Source: Martelella endophytica
Lineage (GTDB): Bacteria > Pseudomonadota > Alphaproteobacteria > Rhizobiales > Rhizobiaceae
Length of the DNA: 64,000 nucleotides
Direction: 5' to 3'
Assembly: GCF_000960975.1 (NCBI RefSeq)
Contig: NZ_CP010803.1
Coordinates: 186,001-250,000, forward strand
Position 1 is the stretch's first letter, and each line of letters begins with the position of its first letter. The position numbers were made by a program, and so were the translations under genes. Below the pieces are notes generated by a model that did not search any database, was not told where the DNA came from, and worked only from the letters and a program-made list of their open reading frames with translations. Shown in pieces: positions 18,054-26,441 of this stretch.

Positions 18054-18180
18054 GTCATGCTCGGGCTTGTCCCGAGCATCCAAGCACGTCTCGCCGCGAC
18101 TGGCGCGCCGGATGTGCCAGACCGCCGACGCAGATCGCGCTCTCTGGTGGTTAGATCCTCGGGACAAGCCCGAGGATGAC
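18054..18180. repeat. Two inverted palindromic units (rhizobial-type intergenic repeat)
   Basis: Unit A, ATGCTCGGG-cttgt-CCCGAGCAT (18057-18079), and unit B, ATCCTCGGG-acaag-CCCGAGGAT (18155-18177), are both perfect 9-bp palindromes. B is the reverse complement of A except for one base pair changed on both arms (G:C to C:G). GTC and GAC flanks extend the symmetry. About 75 bp separate them. Such pieces are dispersed in genomes of this order. They sit between codA and the permease genes and may form an mRNA hairpin. Confidence 0.8.
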
Positions 18181-18221
18181 GCCCAGGGGGAGGCAAGGCT
18201 ATCAAACAAACGCCATTCCCC

Positions 18222-19166
18222 TCACCTTTCCCCGCGCCGATAGGGCTGCATCAGCGCCTGCGGCACCCTTGCGCGGCGCGCCATGACAGCCAGCGCCGCA
18301 ATCGACAGCAGGTACGGGATCATCAGGAAGATCTGGTAAGGCACGGCGCCGTCGAGCGCTGTCTGCAAGCGCAGCTGGAAACCATCGAAGAAGGCGAAGA
18401 GCAGTGCGCCGAACAGCGCCCGCTCCGGCCGCCACGAGGCGAAGACGACGAGCGCGATACAGATCCAGCCACGGCCCTGCACCATGGTCGGAAAGAAGGA
18501 ATTGAACGCCGAGAGCGTCAGGAAGGCGCCGCCGACGCCCATCAGCGCGCTGCCGGCAATGACGGCGCCATAACGCATCGCCATCGGATTGACGCCCTGC
18601 GCCTCCGCCGCATGCGGGTTCTCGCCGGACATGCGGATCGCAAGCCCTAGTGGGGTCTTCGCCAAAATATAGGCGAGCACGATGGCGAGAAGGATGGCGA
18701 GATAGGTCGGCGCGGTTTGGGTGAAGAAGGCGGGGCCGATGAAGGGCAGGTCCGACAGGCCCGGAATGTTGATCGGCTGGAACGGTTCGACCGTCGGCGG
18801 CGAACCGGAAACCGGCACCATCAGCCGGAACACGTAATAGGCAATGCTTGACGCAAACAGCGTGACGCCGAGGCCGGAGACATGCTGCGACAAGCCCAGC
18901 GTGACGGTGAGCACGGCATGGAGCGCGCCGAAAACGGCCCCGCCGAGCGCCGCGACCAAAAGCCCGGCCCACAGATCGGCGCCGTTATAAACGGCAAGCC
19001 AGCCGACCATGGCTCCGAAGGTCATGATGCCCTCGATGCCGAGGTTCAGCACACCGGAGCGTTCCGACAGCAGCGCACCGAGCGTGCCAAGGATGAGCGG
19101 TGTCGCGATGCGCAGCACGGCGGCCCAGAGGCCGGCGGAGGCGAGAATGTCGACCAGCGTATTCAT
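18222..19166 (-). CDS. Nucleoside/nucleobase ABC transporter permease (second subunit)
   Basis: 314 residues from the ATG that overlaps the first permease stop by 4 nt. A longer reading to 19808 is out-of-frame shadow. Signatures are RIATPLILGTLGALLSERSGVLNLGIEGIMTFGAMVGW and GLAIRMSGENPHAAEAQGVNP, typical of the YufQ/BmpC-type permease (BPD_transp_2). It makes the inner-membrane pore with the first permease and is powered by the double ATPase upstream. Confidence 0.93.
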   Translation of the reverse strand: MNTLVDILASAGLWAAVLRIATPLILGTLGALLSERSGVLNLGIEGIMTFGAMVGWLAVYNGADLWAGLLVAALGGAVFGALHAVLTVTLGLSQHVSGLGVTLFASSIAYYVFRLMVPVSGSPPTVEPFQPINIPGLSDLPFIGPAFFTQTAPTYLAILLAIVLAYILAKTPLGLAIRMSGENPHAAEAQGVNPMAMRYGAVIAGSALMGVGGAFLTLSAFNSFFPTMVQGRGWICIALVVFASWRPERALFGALLFAFFDGFQLRLQTALDGAVPYQIFLMIPYLLSIAALAVMARRARVPQALMQPYRRGER

Positions 19167-20212
19167 CGGCGCACCCTGTATTGCGTGAAGAAGACGGCGA
19201 CCAGCATGGAGATCAGCGACAGCGCCACGGTGACATCGGCGATATAGGTCGGAATGCCGAGCGAGCGGCTCATGCCGTCCGCGCCGACGAACATGATCGC
19301 GGTAAACAGCGCCGCCAGCACCACGCCGAGCGGATGCAGATTGGCGAGCATGGCGACGACGATGCCGGAGTAACCATAGCCCGGCGACAGATCCGTCGTC
19401 ACATAGCCCTTGACGCCAAGCACTTCGATAGAGCCTGCAAGGCCCGCAAGCCCGCCGGAAAGCATGGCGACCAGCACCAGCGTGCGCCCGAGCGGAACGC
19501 CGGCGAAGATCGCGCCCTTGGGGTTGAGGCCAACTGCGCGCGAGCGCATGCCGAAGGTCGTGCACGACTGGATGAAATGGACGATGAAGGCAAAGGCGAC
19601 TGCGACGACGAGCCCGATATGAAGCCGCGAGCGGTCGATGAGCTTCGGCAGTCGCGCTGCCCTCTCGACCGCTTCGGATTGCGGCCAGCCGAATGCAAGC
19701 GGATCCTTCAGCACAGTATCGATCAGCATCGAGACGAACAGGATGGCAACGAAATTCAACAGCAGCGTCGTCACCACCTCGTCGACGGAAAAGCGAAGCC
19801 GGAGCCACAGCGGCACCAGAAGAAGCACCATGCCGGCGACAGCACCGCTCGCCATCAGAAGCGGTATCTGCACGGCGCCGGGCAGACCGGCCGTCAGATT
19901 GGCGCCAACGGCGGCGGTGGCGATGGCGCCAAGATAGAACTGGCCTTCGCCGCCGATATTCCAGAGCCGGGCGCGGAAGGCGACGGCGGCGGCAAGGCCG
20001 GTGAGGATCAGCGGTGTCGCGCGCGTCAGCGTCTCGGTCGCGGAAAGCTTCGAGCCGAAGGCGCCGACGAGGATCTTCCAGTAGGCCTCGAATACCGGCG
20101 CGCCGGCAAGCGCGATCAGCACACCGGCGACAGCGAGTGCTGCCGCCACCGCAATCAGCGGCGTTGCGATAACAAGGGCAAGCGGCCGGTGCTCGCGCCG
20201 TTCAAACCGCAT
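19163..20212 (-). CDS. Nucleoside/nucleobase ABC transporter permease (first subunit)
   Basis: 349 residues, about ten hydrophobic segments. Typical YufP/BmpB features are ATETLTRATPLILTGLAAAVAFRARLWNIGGEGQFYLGAIATA and MRSRAVGLNPKGAIFAGVPLGR. First of the two permeases. The start overlaps the ATPase stop by 11 nt and its own stop overlaps the second permease start by 4 nt, so the set is one operon. Confidence 0.93.
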   Translation of the reverse strand: MRFERREHRPLALVIATPLIAVAAALAVAGVLIALAGAPVFEAYWKILVGAFGSKLSATETLTRATPLILTGLAAAVAFRARLWNIGGEGQFYLGAIATAAVGANLTAGLPGAVQIPLLMASGAVAGMVLLLVPLWLRLRFSVDEVVTTLLLNFVAILFVSMLIDTVLKDPLAFGWPQSEAVERAARLPKLIDRSRLHIGLVVAVAFAFIVHFIQSCTTFGMRSRAVGLNPKGAIFAGVPLGRTLVLVAMLSGGLAGLAGSIEVLGVKGYVTTDLSPGYGYSGIVVAMLANLHPLGVVLAALFTAIMFVGADGMSRSLGIPTYIADVTVALSLISMLVAVFFTQYRVRR

Positions 20213-21713
20213 GGCCGGCTCCCTTCCATTCGCCGGCCATCATCAGGCCGAGCATCTGCGTATTGGCGTCTTCGGCGGCAACTGGCGGCGAAAGCCTGCC
20301 GCCGACGATCGCCTGAATGCGATCGGCAAGCGCCATCACCTCGTCAAGGTCTTCAGAGATCAGCAACACGGCAGTGCCCGCGCGGCGGGCAGCGAGGATG
20401 CGCTCGTGCACGGCGGCAACCGCTCCCTCATCGAGCCCGCGCGCCGGCTGGGCCGCCAGCAGGATCTTCGGATGTTCGATGAGGTTCCGCCCGAGGATCA
20501 GCTTCTGCATGTTGCCGCCGGAGAGCAATCGCGTGCGGCTCGCAGCCGTGCCGCCGCGCACGTCAAACCCCTTGATGATGTCATTGGCGAAAGCCGTCGC
20601 CTTCTTCCGGTCAACGAGGCCTTTTTTCGAGTAATCGGAAATCCGCTCCAGAACAGCATTTTCCCAGATCGCCATTTCGCCGATGGCGCCCTCGCCGTTG
20701 CGATCCTCCGGTACGCGGCCAATGCCGAGCGCGATGGCATCGGCCACCGAGAGATCGTCAACACCCTTGCCGAAAACCACCAGATCGCCGGCAGAGCGTT
20801 TCGCCGTGCCGCTTAGAAGCGCGGCGAGCGTCGACTGACCATTGCCGGAAACGCCAATAATGCCGAGCACCTCGCCGGCATGCACCCTGAAATCGACAGC
20901 CTTCAGCCGGTCGACGCCATCGATGCGGACAGTCACGCCGGCCGCTTCCAGCACCACAGGACCCGGCGTCGCGGGTTCGCGCACCGGGCGTTCCACCTTG
21001 CGGCCGACCATGAGTTCGGCAAGCTCCGCCTTGCTGGTTTCGAATGCCCTTCGCTCGGCCACCTGCCGGCCGCCGCGCAACACGACGACGCGATCGGCGG
21101 TCGCCATCACCTCGTCCAGCTTGTGGGAAATGAAGATCAGCGACAGGCCCTGCGCCGCCATCTCCTTCAGCGTCGCAAACAGCTTCTCGGCTTCCGGCCC
21201 GGTCAGCACCGCCGTCGGCTCATCGAGCACGAGAATGCGGGCATCGTTATAGAGCGCTTTCAGGATTTCGACGCGCTGCTGTTCGCCGACGGAAAGGTCG
21301 CCGACACGGGCATCAGGATCGACTGCAAGGCCGAAGCGCGCAGAGATTTCCGTCAGTTTCGCCCGGCCCGCCTTTGTGTCCGAGGCGAGCGAAAACAGGC
21401 TTTCCGTGCCGGTCATGACATTTTCGAGCACTGTGAGATTGGGGGCGAGCGAGAAATGCTGGTGGACCATGCCCACCCCGGCGCGGATCGCCGCGCGCGG
21501 ACTGCCGGGGACAAGCTCCTGGCCCATGACGCTGACAGAACCCGTGTCCGGTACGTAATGGCCAAAAAGGATGCTCATCAGCGTCGTCTTGCCGGCGCCG
21601 TTTTCACCAAGCAGCGCGATGATCTCGCCCTTTTCGAGCGTCAGAGAAATATCATCATTGGCGAGCGTGTCGCCAAAGCGCTTGGAGACGCCGGAAATTT
21701 CAAGAACACTCAT
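20202..21713 (-). CDS. Nucleoside/nucleobase ABC transporter ATPase, two nucleotide-binding domains
   Basis: 503 residues from ATG 21713, which overlaps the amidase stop by 4 nt. Domain 1 (residues about 3-235): Walker A GENGAGKTTLMSILFG, signature LSVGEQQRVEILKAL, Walker B ILVLDEPTAVL. Domain 2 (about 255-495): degenerate Walker A (GVSGNGQSTLAALL, Gln in place of Lys) and signature LLSGGNMQKLILGRNL. Such asymmetry is normal for YufO/RbsA-type ATPases. Energises the two permeases. Confidence 0.94.
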   Translation of the reverse strand: MSVLEISGVSKRFGDTLANDDISLTLEKGEIIALLGENGAGKTTLMSILFGHYVPDTGSVSVMGQELVPGSPRAAIRAGVGMVHQHFSLAPNLTVLENVMTGTESLFSLASDTKAGRAKLTEISARFGLAVDPDARVGDLSVGEQQRVEILKALYNDARILVLDEPTAVLTGPEAEKLFATLKEMAAQGLSLIFISHKLDEVMATADRVVVLRGGRQVAERRAFETSKAELAELMVGRKVERPVREPATPGPVVLEAAGVTVRIDGVDRLKAVDFRVHAGEVLGIIGVSGNGQSTLAALLSGTAKRSAGDLVVFGKGVDDLSVADAIALGIGRVPEDRNGEGAIGEMAIWENAVLERISDYSKKGLVDRKKATAFANDIIKGFDVRGGTAASRTRLLSGGNMQKLILGRNLIEHPKILLAAQPARGLDEGAVAAVHERILAARRAGTAVLLISEDLDEVMALADRIQAIVGGRLSPPVAAEDANTQMLGLMMAGEWKGAGHAV

Positions 21714-23110
21714 GCGTCCGCTCCCGCAATCTGAAAGGGATGTTGCCATCGGCCTTCCGCCTCAAGCCGCGCGGCAAGCGCCAGTAGCAGTTCCTCACCG
21801 CCCATCGGCGCGAAAACCTGTATCGGCAGCGGCAATCCGTCCGCATCGGCCCCGAATGGAACCGTTATTGCCGGAAATCCTGAGGCATTGGCAAGGGCAG
21901 CGAGCGGCGCGAACGCCTGCATCCGCGCAAAATGAAGCTCGACATCATCATGATCGGTCGGAAAGCTGCCGAGCGGCTTTGGTGCCGAGGTCAGCATCGG
22001 CGCGATCAGGCAATCGATGTTTTCGAAGACCCGCCAGAAATCGCGCGCAATGAACGCCAGGCGATTGACGATGCCCCAAGCCTCGGCCCCGGTCATGGCA
22101 GCGCCACGAGCGATGACAGCCTGCGTCATCATCTCCGTGCGGCTGACGTCAAACCCTGCAGTCACCGCGAATTCCGCGAGATTGATGGCCGCGATATCGG
22201 CAAAGACGGCGGCGCTTTCGTTCGCCAGGCGCTCAATGTCGCGCCAGGAGAGAGAGACGAGCCGGTGCCCGTCGCCCTCCAGCGCCCGCGCAGCCTCTTC
22301 GAGGACGACAAGACGTGCCGGATCGCAAGCGATATCGCCGCTATCGGTCAGCAAACCGATACGCAGCGATTTCTCGGCTGGGACGAAAGGAACTGGTTCA
22401 GCAAACGGTCCGCGCGGATTGCCGGAAAGGGCGGCAAACGCAGCCTTCGCATCCCGCACCGAACGACAGACGGCAAGCTCGGTCGCGATACCGCCAAGGT
22501 AGTTTCCATAGCCCGGCCCCGCCGGCATCGCGCCGCGTGAGGGCTTCAACCCGACAAGCCCGCAGCAGGCCGCCGGCACGCGGATGGAACCGCCGGCATC
22601 GGTTGCGTGGGCGATGGAAACAATCCCCGCCGCGACCGCAGCTGCAGCTCCCCCGGAAGAGCCGCCCGGCGAAAGGCTTTCGGAGAGTGGATTGCGGCAA
22701 AGCGGACCCTTCTGCGGTTCGCTAGCCAGAGACAGGCCGAATTCTGGGCTTGTCGTCAGCCCGAACAGGCAGAAGCCGGCGTCACGAAAGCGTGCGGCGA
22801 GATCGCTGTCGGCGGCTCGATCCGCCCCGTCAAGGGCTTTCGATCCGGCGGTGACAGGAAGCCCTTGAAACGGGCCACCCAGATCCTTGGCAAGCGTCGG
22901 CACACCGCCAAACGGCATGATAGAACGAAGGTCCGCCGGCAGGCGGTCAAACCTGTCGGCGGCATCAAGTCCGGCCGCATCATCGATGGAGCAGACTGCG
23001 CCCAGATGGGCGTTATCGTTGGCGGCGGCAAGCGATCGCTCCATCGCCTGCCGCGCCGATATCCGCCCGGAGCCGATCGCGGCGGCGAGCGCGGTCGCGT
23101 CGGCTGGCAT
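21710..23110 (-). CDS. Amidase-signature hydrolase
   Basis: 466 residues. The Ser-cis-Ser-Lys triad of the amidase signature family is visible: K75 in VPTLAKDLGG, Ser near 151-152 in SPGGSSGGAAAA, and Ser175 in DAGGSIRVPA. It hydrolyses a linear amide; the substrate is unknown. The position inside a nucleobase transporter operon (5 nt after the binding-protein stop, 4-nt overlap with the ATPase) suggests it acts on the imported compound or a breakdown product such as a ureido or carbamoyl intermediate. Not GatA, since gatB and gatC are absent. Confidence 0.9.
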   Translation of the reverse strand: MPADATALAAAIGSGRISARQAMERSLAAANDNAHLGAVCSIDDAAGLDAADRFDRLPADLRSIMPFGGVPTLAKDLGGPFQGLPVTAGSKALDGADRAADSDLAARFRDAGFCLFGLTTSPEFGLSLASEPQKGPLCRNPLSESLSPGGSSGGAAAAVAAGIVSIAHATDAGGSIRVPAACCGLVGLKPSRGAMPAGPGYGNYLGGIATELAVCRSVRDAKAAFAALSGNPRGPFAEPVPFVPAEKSLRIGLLTDSGDIACDPARLVVLEEAARALEGDGHRLVSLSWRDIERLANESAAVFADIAAINLAEFAVTAGFDVSRTEMMTQAVIARGAAMTGAEAWGIVNRLAFIARDFWRVFENIDCLIAPMLTSAPKPLGSFPTDHDDVELHFARMQAFAPLAALANASGFPAITVPFGADADGLPLPIQVFAPMGGEELLLALAARLEAEGRWQHPFQIAGADA

Positions 23111-23115
23111 ATCGC

Positions 23116-24102
23116 TTATTTCGGTTCGTCCATGTTGCGCGGAACCTCGAAGGTGCCGTCGATGATTTCCTGGCGCTTGGCCATCATCGCCTCGACAGCC
23201 TCGGCCGGGGCAGCGCCCTCGACGAAGGAGATGTCGCTGCCACCTTCCTTCAGCATGCCGAATGCCGTGTAGTCCTGACCGACCGGATTGCCCGCCTCGA
23301 CATCGGCAAGAGCGGCGTCGAGGATCGGGCGGAAGCCCCAGAGCGCGTTGGCGAACACGGTTTCGGGATAGCGCGGCGTGTAATCGATCAGCGATCCGAC
23401 GGCCTTGATGCCGCGTTCCTTGGCGGCATCGGCCGTGCCGATGCGCTCGCCGAACAGGATATCGGCGCCCTGGTCGATCTGGGCGAGACCGGCTTCGCGC
23501 GCCTTCGGCGGATCGAAGAAGGTACCGATGAAGGTGACGGAGTGCTCGGCATCCGGGTTGACCGCCTTGACGCCCTCGGCGAAGGCGTTGATCAGCATGT
23601 TGACTTCCGGGATCGGCATGGCGCCGACCGAGCCGACCTTGTTGGTCTTGGTCATCTTGCCGGCCAGCATGCCGGCGAGATAGGCGCCGTCATGGTTCCA
23701 GGTGCCGAACACGCCGAAATTGTCGCCCGACGGGCCGCCGGAGGATCCGAGCACGAAATTGGTGTCCGGATAGTCGGCGGCAACTTCGCGCGCTTCGGAT
23801 TCGACGGCATAGGCTTCACCGATGATCAGGTCGGCACCCTGCTCGGCATATTCGCGCATGGCGCGGGGATAGTCGGTGCCCGAGACGCTTTCGGAAAAGA
23901 CGTATTCGATCGTGCCATCGGCGGCGGCATCCATCAGCGCCTTGTGGATCACCGAATTCCAGGCATTTTCAACCGGCGACGCATGAATGCCGGCGACCTT
24001 GAGCTTCTCGGCAGCGCTAACAGCCGGAGCGACGGACACAGCGCCGAGCACCAGACTTGTCAGCATCAGCGAACGGCGGGAAATCATCAGTTTATTTGTC
24101 AT
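23116..24102 (-). CDS. BMP-family ABC transporter substrate-binding protein
   Basis: 328 residues from ATG 24102, with GAGGGG upstream. The N-terminus MTNKLMISRRSLMLTSLVLG is a signal peptide with a twin Arg, cleaved near VSAAE. BMP (PnrA-like) features are VAGIHASPVENAWNSVIHKAL, FVLGSSGGPSGDNFGVFGTW and GAYLAGMLAGKMTKTNKVGSVGAMPIPEVN. The family binds purine nucleosides or nucleobases. First gene of the operon BMP-amidase-ATPase-permease-permease. No lipobox, so periplasmic and soluble. Confidence 0.93.
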   Translation of the reverse strand: MTNKLMISRRSLMLTSLVLGAVSVAPAVSAAEKLKVAGIHASPVENAWNSVIHKALMDAAADGTIEYVFSESVSGTDYPRAMREYAEQGADLIIGEAYAVESEAREVAADYPDTNFVLGSSGGPSGDNFGVFGTWNHDGAYLAGMLAGKMTKTNKVGSVGAMPIPEVNMLINAFAEGVKAVNPDAEHSVTFIGTFFDPPKAREAGLAQIDQGADILFGERIGTADAAKERGIKAVGSLIDYTPRYPETVFANALWGFRPILDAALADVEAGNPVGQDYTAFGMLKEGGSDISFVEGAAPAEAVEAMMAKRQEIIDGTFEVPRNMDEPK

Positions 24103-24118
24103 GGCGGAACCCCTCTTT

Positions 24119-24130
24119 GACCAATTGGTC
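24119..24130. promoter_or_regulatory. Perfect palindrome at the start of the BMP operon (possible operator)
   Basis: GACCAATTGGTC is a perfect 12-bp palindrome whose edge is 17 nt upstream of the binding-protein start codon. The shape resembles operators of GntR/FadR-like dimers. No regulator of that class is encoded nearby. Confidence 0.45.
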
Positions 24131-24316
24131 GAAAATTTACGGGCTGCACAAAGGTGTGTCAAGCAGCTGAAATGCCCAGCATTTGTGCAGTTCAGCGTTT
24201 CACAGGCGGAGCAGCCGGCATGTCCGGTAGCCCGATTCTGTTTTTGATTTCAAATGGATTTGTCAATTTTCGACAACATAGAACGCGGCCTCTGCAGGAC
24301 CTTTGTATCAGCGATC

Positions 24317-25237
24317 TCAGGCGATCGCCGCCGGCGCGTTTTCTTCCGTCTCGATCGGCAGAAGCTTCATGAACGAGCGCGGCGCGCTTTCCAGCGGCTG
24401 GTTGCGGTCCATCGACTGCGCGGAGGCCGCGACGAACAGTTCCCAGCAGATCTCATCGTCTGCAAGCCTGCAGGTCCCGATCCGCTCCTGCCAGCCACGG
24501 GCCACCGTTTCCGGCACCAGCGCAACACCAAGCCCGTGGGCGACGAGCTCCAGCAGGCTGTCGAGATCGTTCACCTCGAAGGCAATACGTCGCGCGATGC
24601 CGGCCATGTGAAACGCCTCGTCGATCAGCAGGCGCGGCCCCCAGCCGGGCTCGAAATCAACGAAGGAGAAGGCGGCTAGCTCGGCAAGGCTGACGCCGTC
24701 GCGCCCCGCAAGCGCATGCGTCCTGTGATGGATTGCGACCAGTTCCTCGCAGGCAACGCATTCGGTGACGATATCGGCCGGCGGCTCGGCAATCTGCAGA
24801 AAGGCGAGGTCGAGCAGCCCCTTGCGCAGCTTCTCGATCAGATGATCTGGACTGCCCTGGCAGAGGCGGACATCGACCAGCGGATATTCGCGGTGGAAGC
24901 GCGCCAACAGTTCCGGCAGGTCGAGGAAGGCCGGCAGGCCCTGCACCGTGCCGATCGAAAGCTTGCCGCGCTCGCCGCTTTCGACCGAGGCAACGGTCTC
25001 CTTCAGTTCCTCGCATGCTGCCAGTACCAGCTCGGCCTTTTCCAGCATCGCCTTGCCGGCCGCCGTCAGCCGCACCTGCCGCGTGGAGCGGATGAAGAGC
25101 TTGGTCTCGAACTCATCCTCCAGCGCCTTGATCGCCGAAGACAGGGCCGACTGAACGATGTTGAGCTTGTTGGCCGCGCTGGTGAAATGCTGGGCGCGGG
25201 CTGCGGCGACAAAATAGCGAAGCTGCCTCAGTTCCAT
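24317..25237 (-). CDS. LysR-family transcriptional regulator
   Basis: 306 residues. N-terminal HTH: MELRQLRYFVAAARAQHFTSAANKLNIVQSALSSAIKALEDEFETKLFIRS. Residues about 90-295 form the periplasmic-binding-like effector domain (GKLSIGTVQGLPAFLDLPELLARFHREYP, LLDLAFLQ, LLELVAHGLGVALVPETVA). Divergent from the aldo/keto reductase gene with 159 bp between starts, the classic LysR arrangement, so it probably controls the reductase and itself. Effector unknown. Confidence 0.93.
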   Translation of the reverse strand: MELRQLRYFVAAARAQHFTSAANKLNIVQSALSSAIKALEDEFETKLFIRSTRQVRLTAAGKAMLEKAELVLAACEELKETVASVESGERGKLSIGTVQGLPAFLDLPELLARFHREYPLVDVRLCQGSPDHLIEKLRKGLLDLAFLQIAEPPADIVTECVACEELVAIHHRTHALAGRDGVSLAELAAFSFVDFEPGWGPRLLIDEAFHMAGIARRIAFEVNDLDSLLELVAHGLGVALVPETVARGWQERIGTCRLADDEICWELFVAASAQSMDRNQPLESAPRSFMKLLPIETEENAPAAIA

Positions 25238-25260
25238 AGGCGCCTCCTCCTCTTATTCGG

Positions 25261-25283
25261 CGAGATCGATGAATACGATCTCG
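25261..25283. promoter_or_regulatory. LysR-type operator candidate between lysR and aldo/keto reductase
   Basis: CGAGATCG (25261-25268) and CGATCTCG (25276-25283) form a perfect 8-bp inverted repeat with a 7-bp AT-rich spacer. It contains the T-N11-A pattern (T25266, A25278). It lies 24 bp upstream of the lysR start, in the shared divergent promoter region. Confidence 0.6.
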
Positions 25284-25396
25284 ACAATCTATTTGACGGA
25301 TAAAACCTCGCTTCGCAATATCCGCGTCAATCGGGAGGGGCGGCCCCGCGCCTTCAGGCGCGCGGCCCGCCACATCAAACAATGGGAGTGAGCATC

Positions 25397-26371
25397 ATGA
25401 AATATACCCGTCTCGGCAAGACTGGCCTCGAAGTCAGCCGCATCTGCTTCGGCTGCATGTCCTTCGGCAAGAAGACCGACGAACGGCCCTGGGTTCTTGG
25501 CCTCGACGAGGCCCGGCCGATCTTCCGTCACGCCTACGAGGCCGGCATCAATTTCTATGACACCGCCAATGTCTATGCCGCCGGCACCAGCGAGGAAATC
25601 ACCGGCGCGCTGCTTGCCGAGCTTGCGCCCCGCGACGAACTGGTGGTCGCCACCAAGGTGTTCGGCCGCATGAGCCCGAAGCCGAATGGCCAGGGCCTGT
25701 CGCGCAAGGCGATCCTCGCCGAAATCGACAACAGCCTTAGCCGGCTGAAGATGGACTATGTCGATCTCTACCAGATCCACCGCTTCGATCCGTTCACGCC
25801 GGTGGAAGAGACGATGGAAGCGCTGAACGATGTCGTGCGCGCGGGCAAGGCTCGCTATATCGGCGCCTCGTCGATGTTCGCCTGGCAGTTCGCCAAGCTG
25901 CAGCATGCAGCGGAGAGCCATGGCTGGACGAAATTCGTGTCGATGCAGGATCAGCTCAGCCTCACCTATCGCGAGGAAGAACGGGAGATGTTGCCGCTCT
26001 GCGTCGATCAGGGCATCGGCGTCCTACCCTGGAGTCCGCTTGGCGGCGGCAAGCTAACCCGCCCCTGGGGCACGAAGACGGACCGCTCGACCACCGACCG
26101 TTACAACAAGTCGATGTATGACGATGGCGAAGACAATGCCAAGAACGTCGTCGCAGCCGTCGAAAAGGTGGCGAAGGCTCGTGGCGTGTCGATGGCGGAG
26201 GTGGCGCTCGCCTGGGTGCTGCAGAAGCCGGTCGTCACATCGCCGATCATCGGCGTCAGCAAGCTTTCCCATCTGCAAGACGCGATCGCGGCCGTGGACC
26301 TGACGCTCTCCGACGACGAGATCGCCGCGCTGGAAGCCCCTTACAAGCCGCTCGCTGTCACCGGGTTCTAG
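25397..26371 (+). CDS. Aldo/keto reductase
   Basis: 324 residues. Catalytic tetrad residues: Asp and Tyr in GINFYDTANVYAAGTSEE, Lys in LVVATKVFG and His in LYQIHRFDP. NADPH-binding C-terminal part PIIGVSKLSHLQDAIAAVDLTLSDDEIAALE. YTRLGKTGLEVSRICFGCMSFG is the usual opening of the YajO/IolS-like AKR subgroup. It reduces an aldehyde or ketone; the substrate is unknown. ATG 25397 has GGGAG 8 nt upstream; a start 5 codons earlier would cover that site. Confidence 0.93.
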   Translation: MKYTRLGKTGLEVSRICFGCMSFGKKTDERPWVLGLDEARPIFRHAYEAGINFYDTANVYAAGTSEEITGALLAELAPRDELVVATKVFGRMSPKPNGQGLSRKAILAEIDNSLSRLKMDYVDLYQIHRFDPFTPVEETMEALNDVVRAGKARYIGASSMFAWQFAKLQHAAESHGWTKFVSMQDQLSLTYREEEREMLPLCVDQGIGVLPWSPLGGGKLTRPWGTKTDRSTTDRYNKSMYDDGEDNAKNVVAAVEKVAKARGVSMAEVALAWVLQKPVVTSPIIGVSKLSHLQDAIAAVDLTLSDDEIAALEAPYKPLAVTGF

Positions 26372-26392
26372 GAGCCGAGCGACGTCCAAACA

Positions 26393-26423
26393 AAAACGCC
26401 CGCAGCAGCACCGCGGGCGTTTT
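26393..26423. terminator. Bidirectional terminator between AKR and aglK
   Basis: Perfect 11-bp stem AAAACGCCCGC / GCGGGCGTTTT with a 9-nt loop. The A and T tails make it work on both strands, ending the reductase transcript and the agl operon. Confidence 0.85.
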
Positions 26424-26441
26424 CGTGAATAGCGGGGGACC

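Noticed and set aside
19167..19808. N-terminal extension of the second BMP permease
   Set aside because: His/Arg-rich shadow of the first permease gene; the ATGA junction gives the true start.
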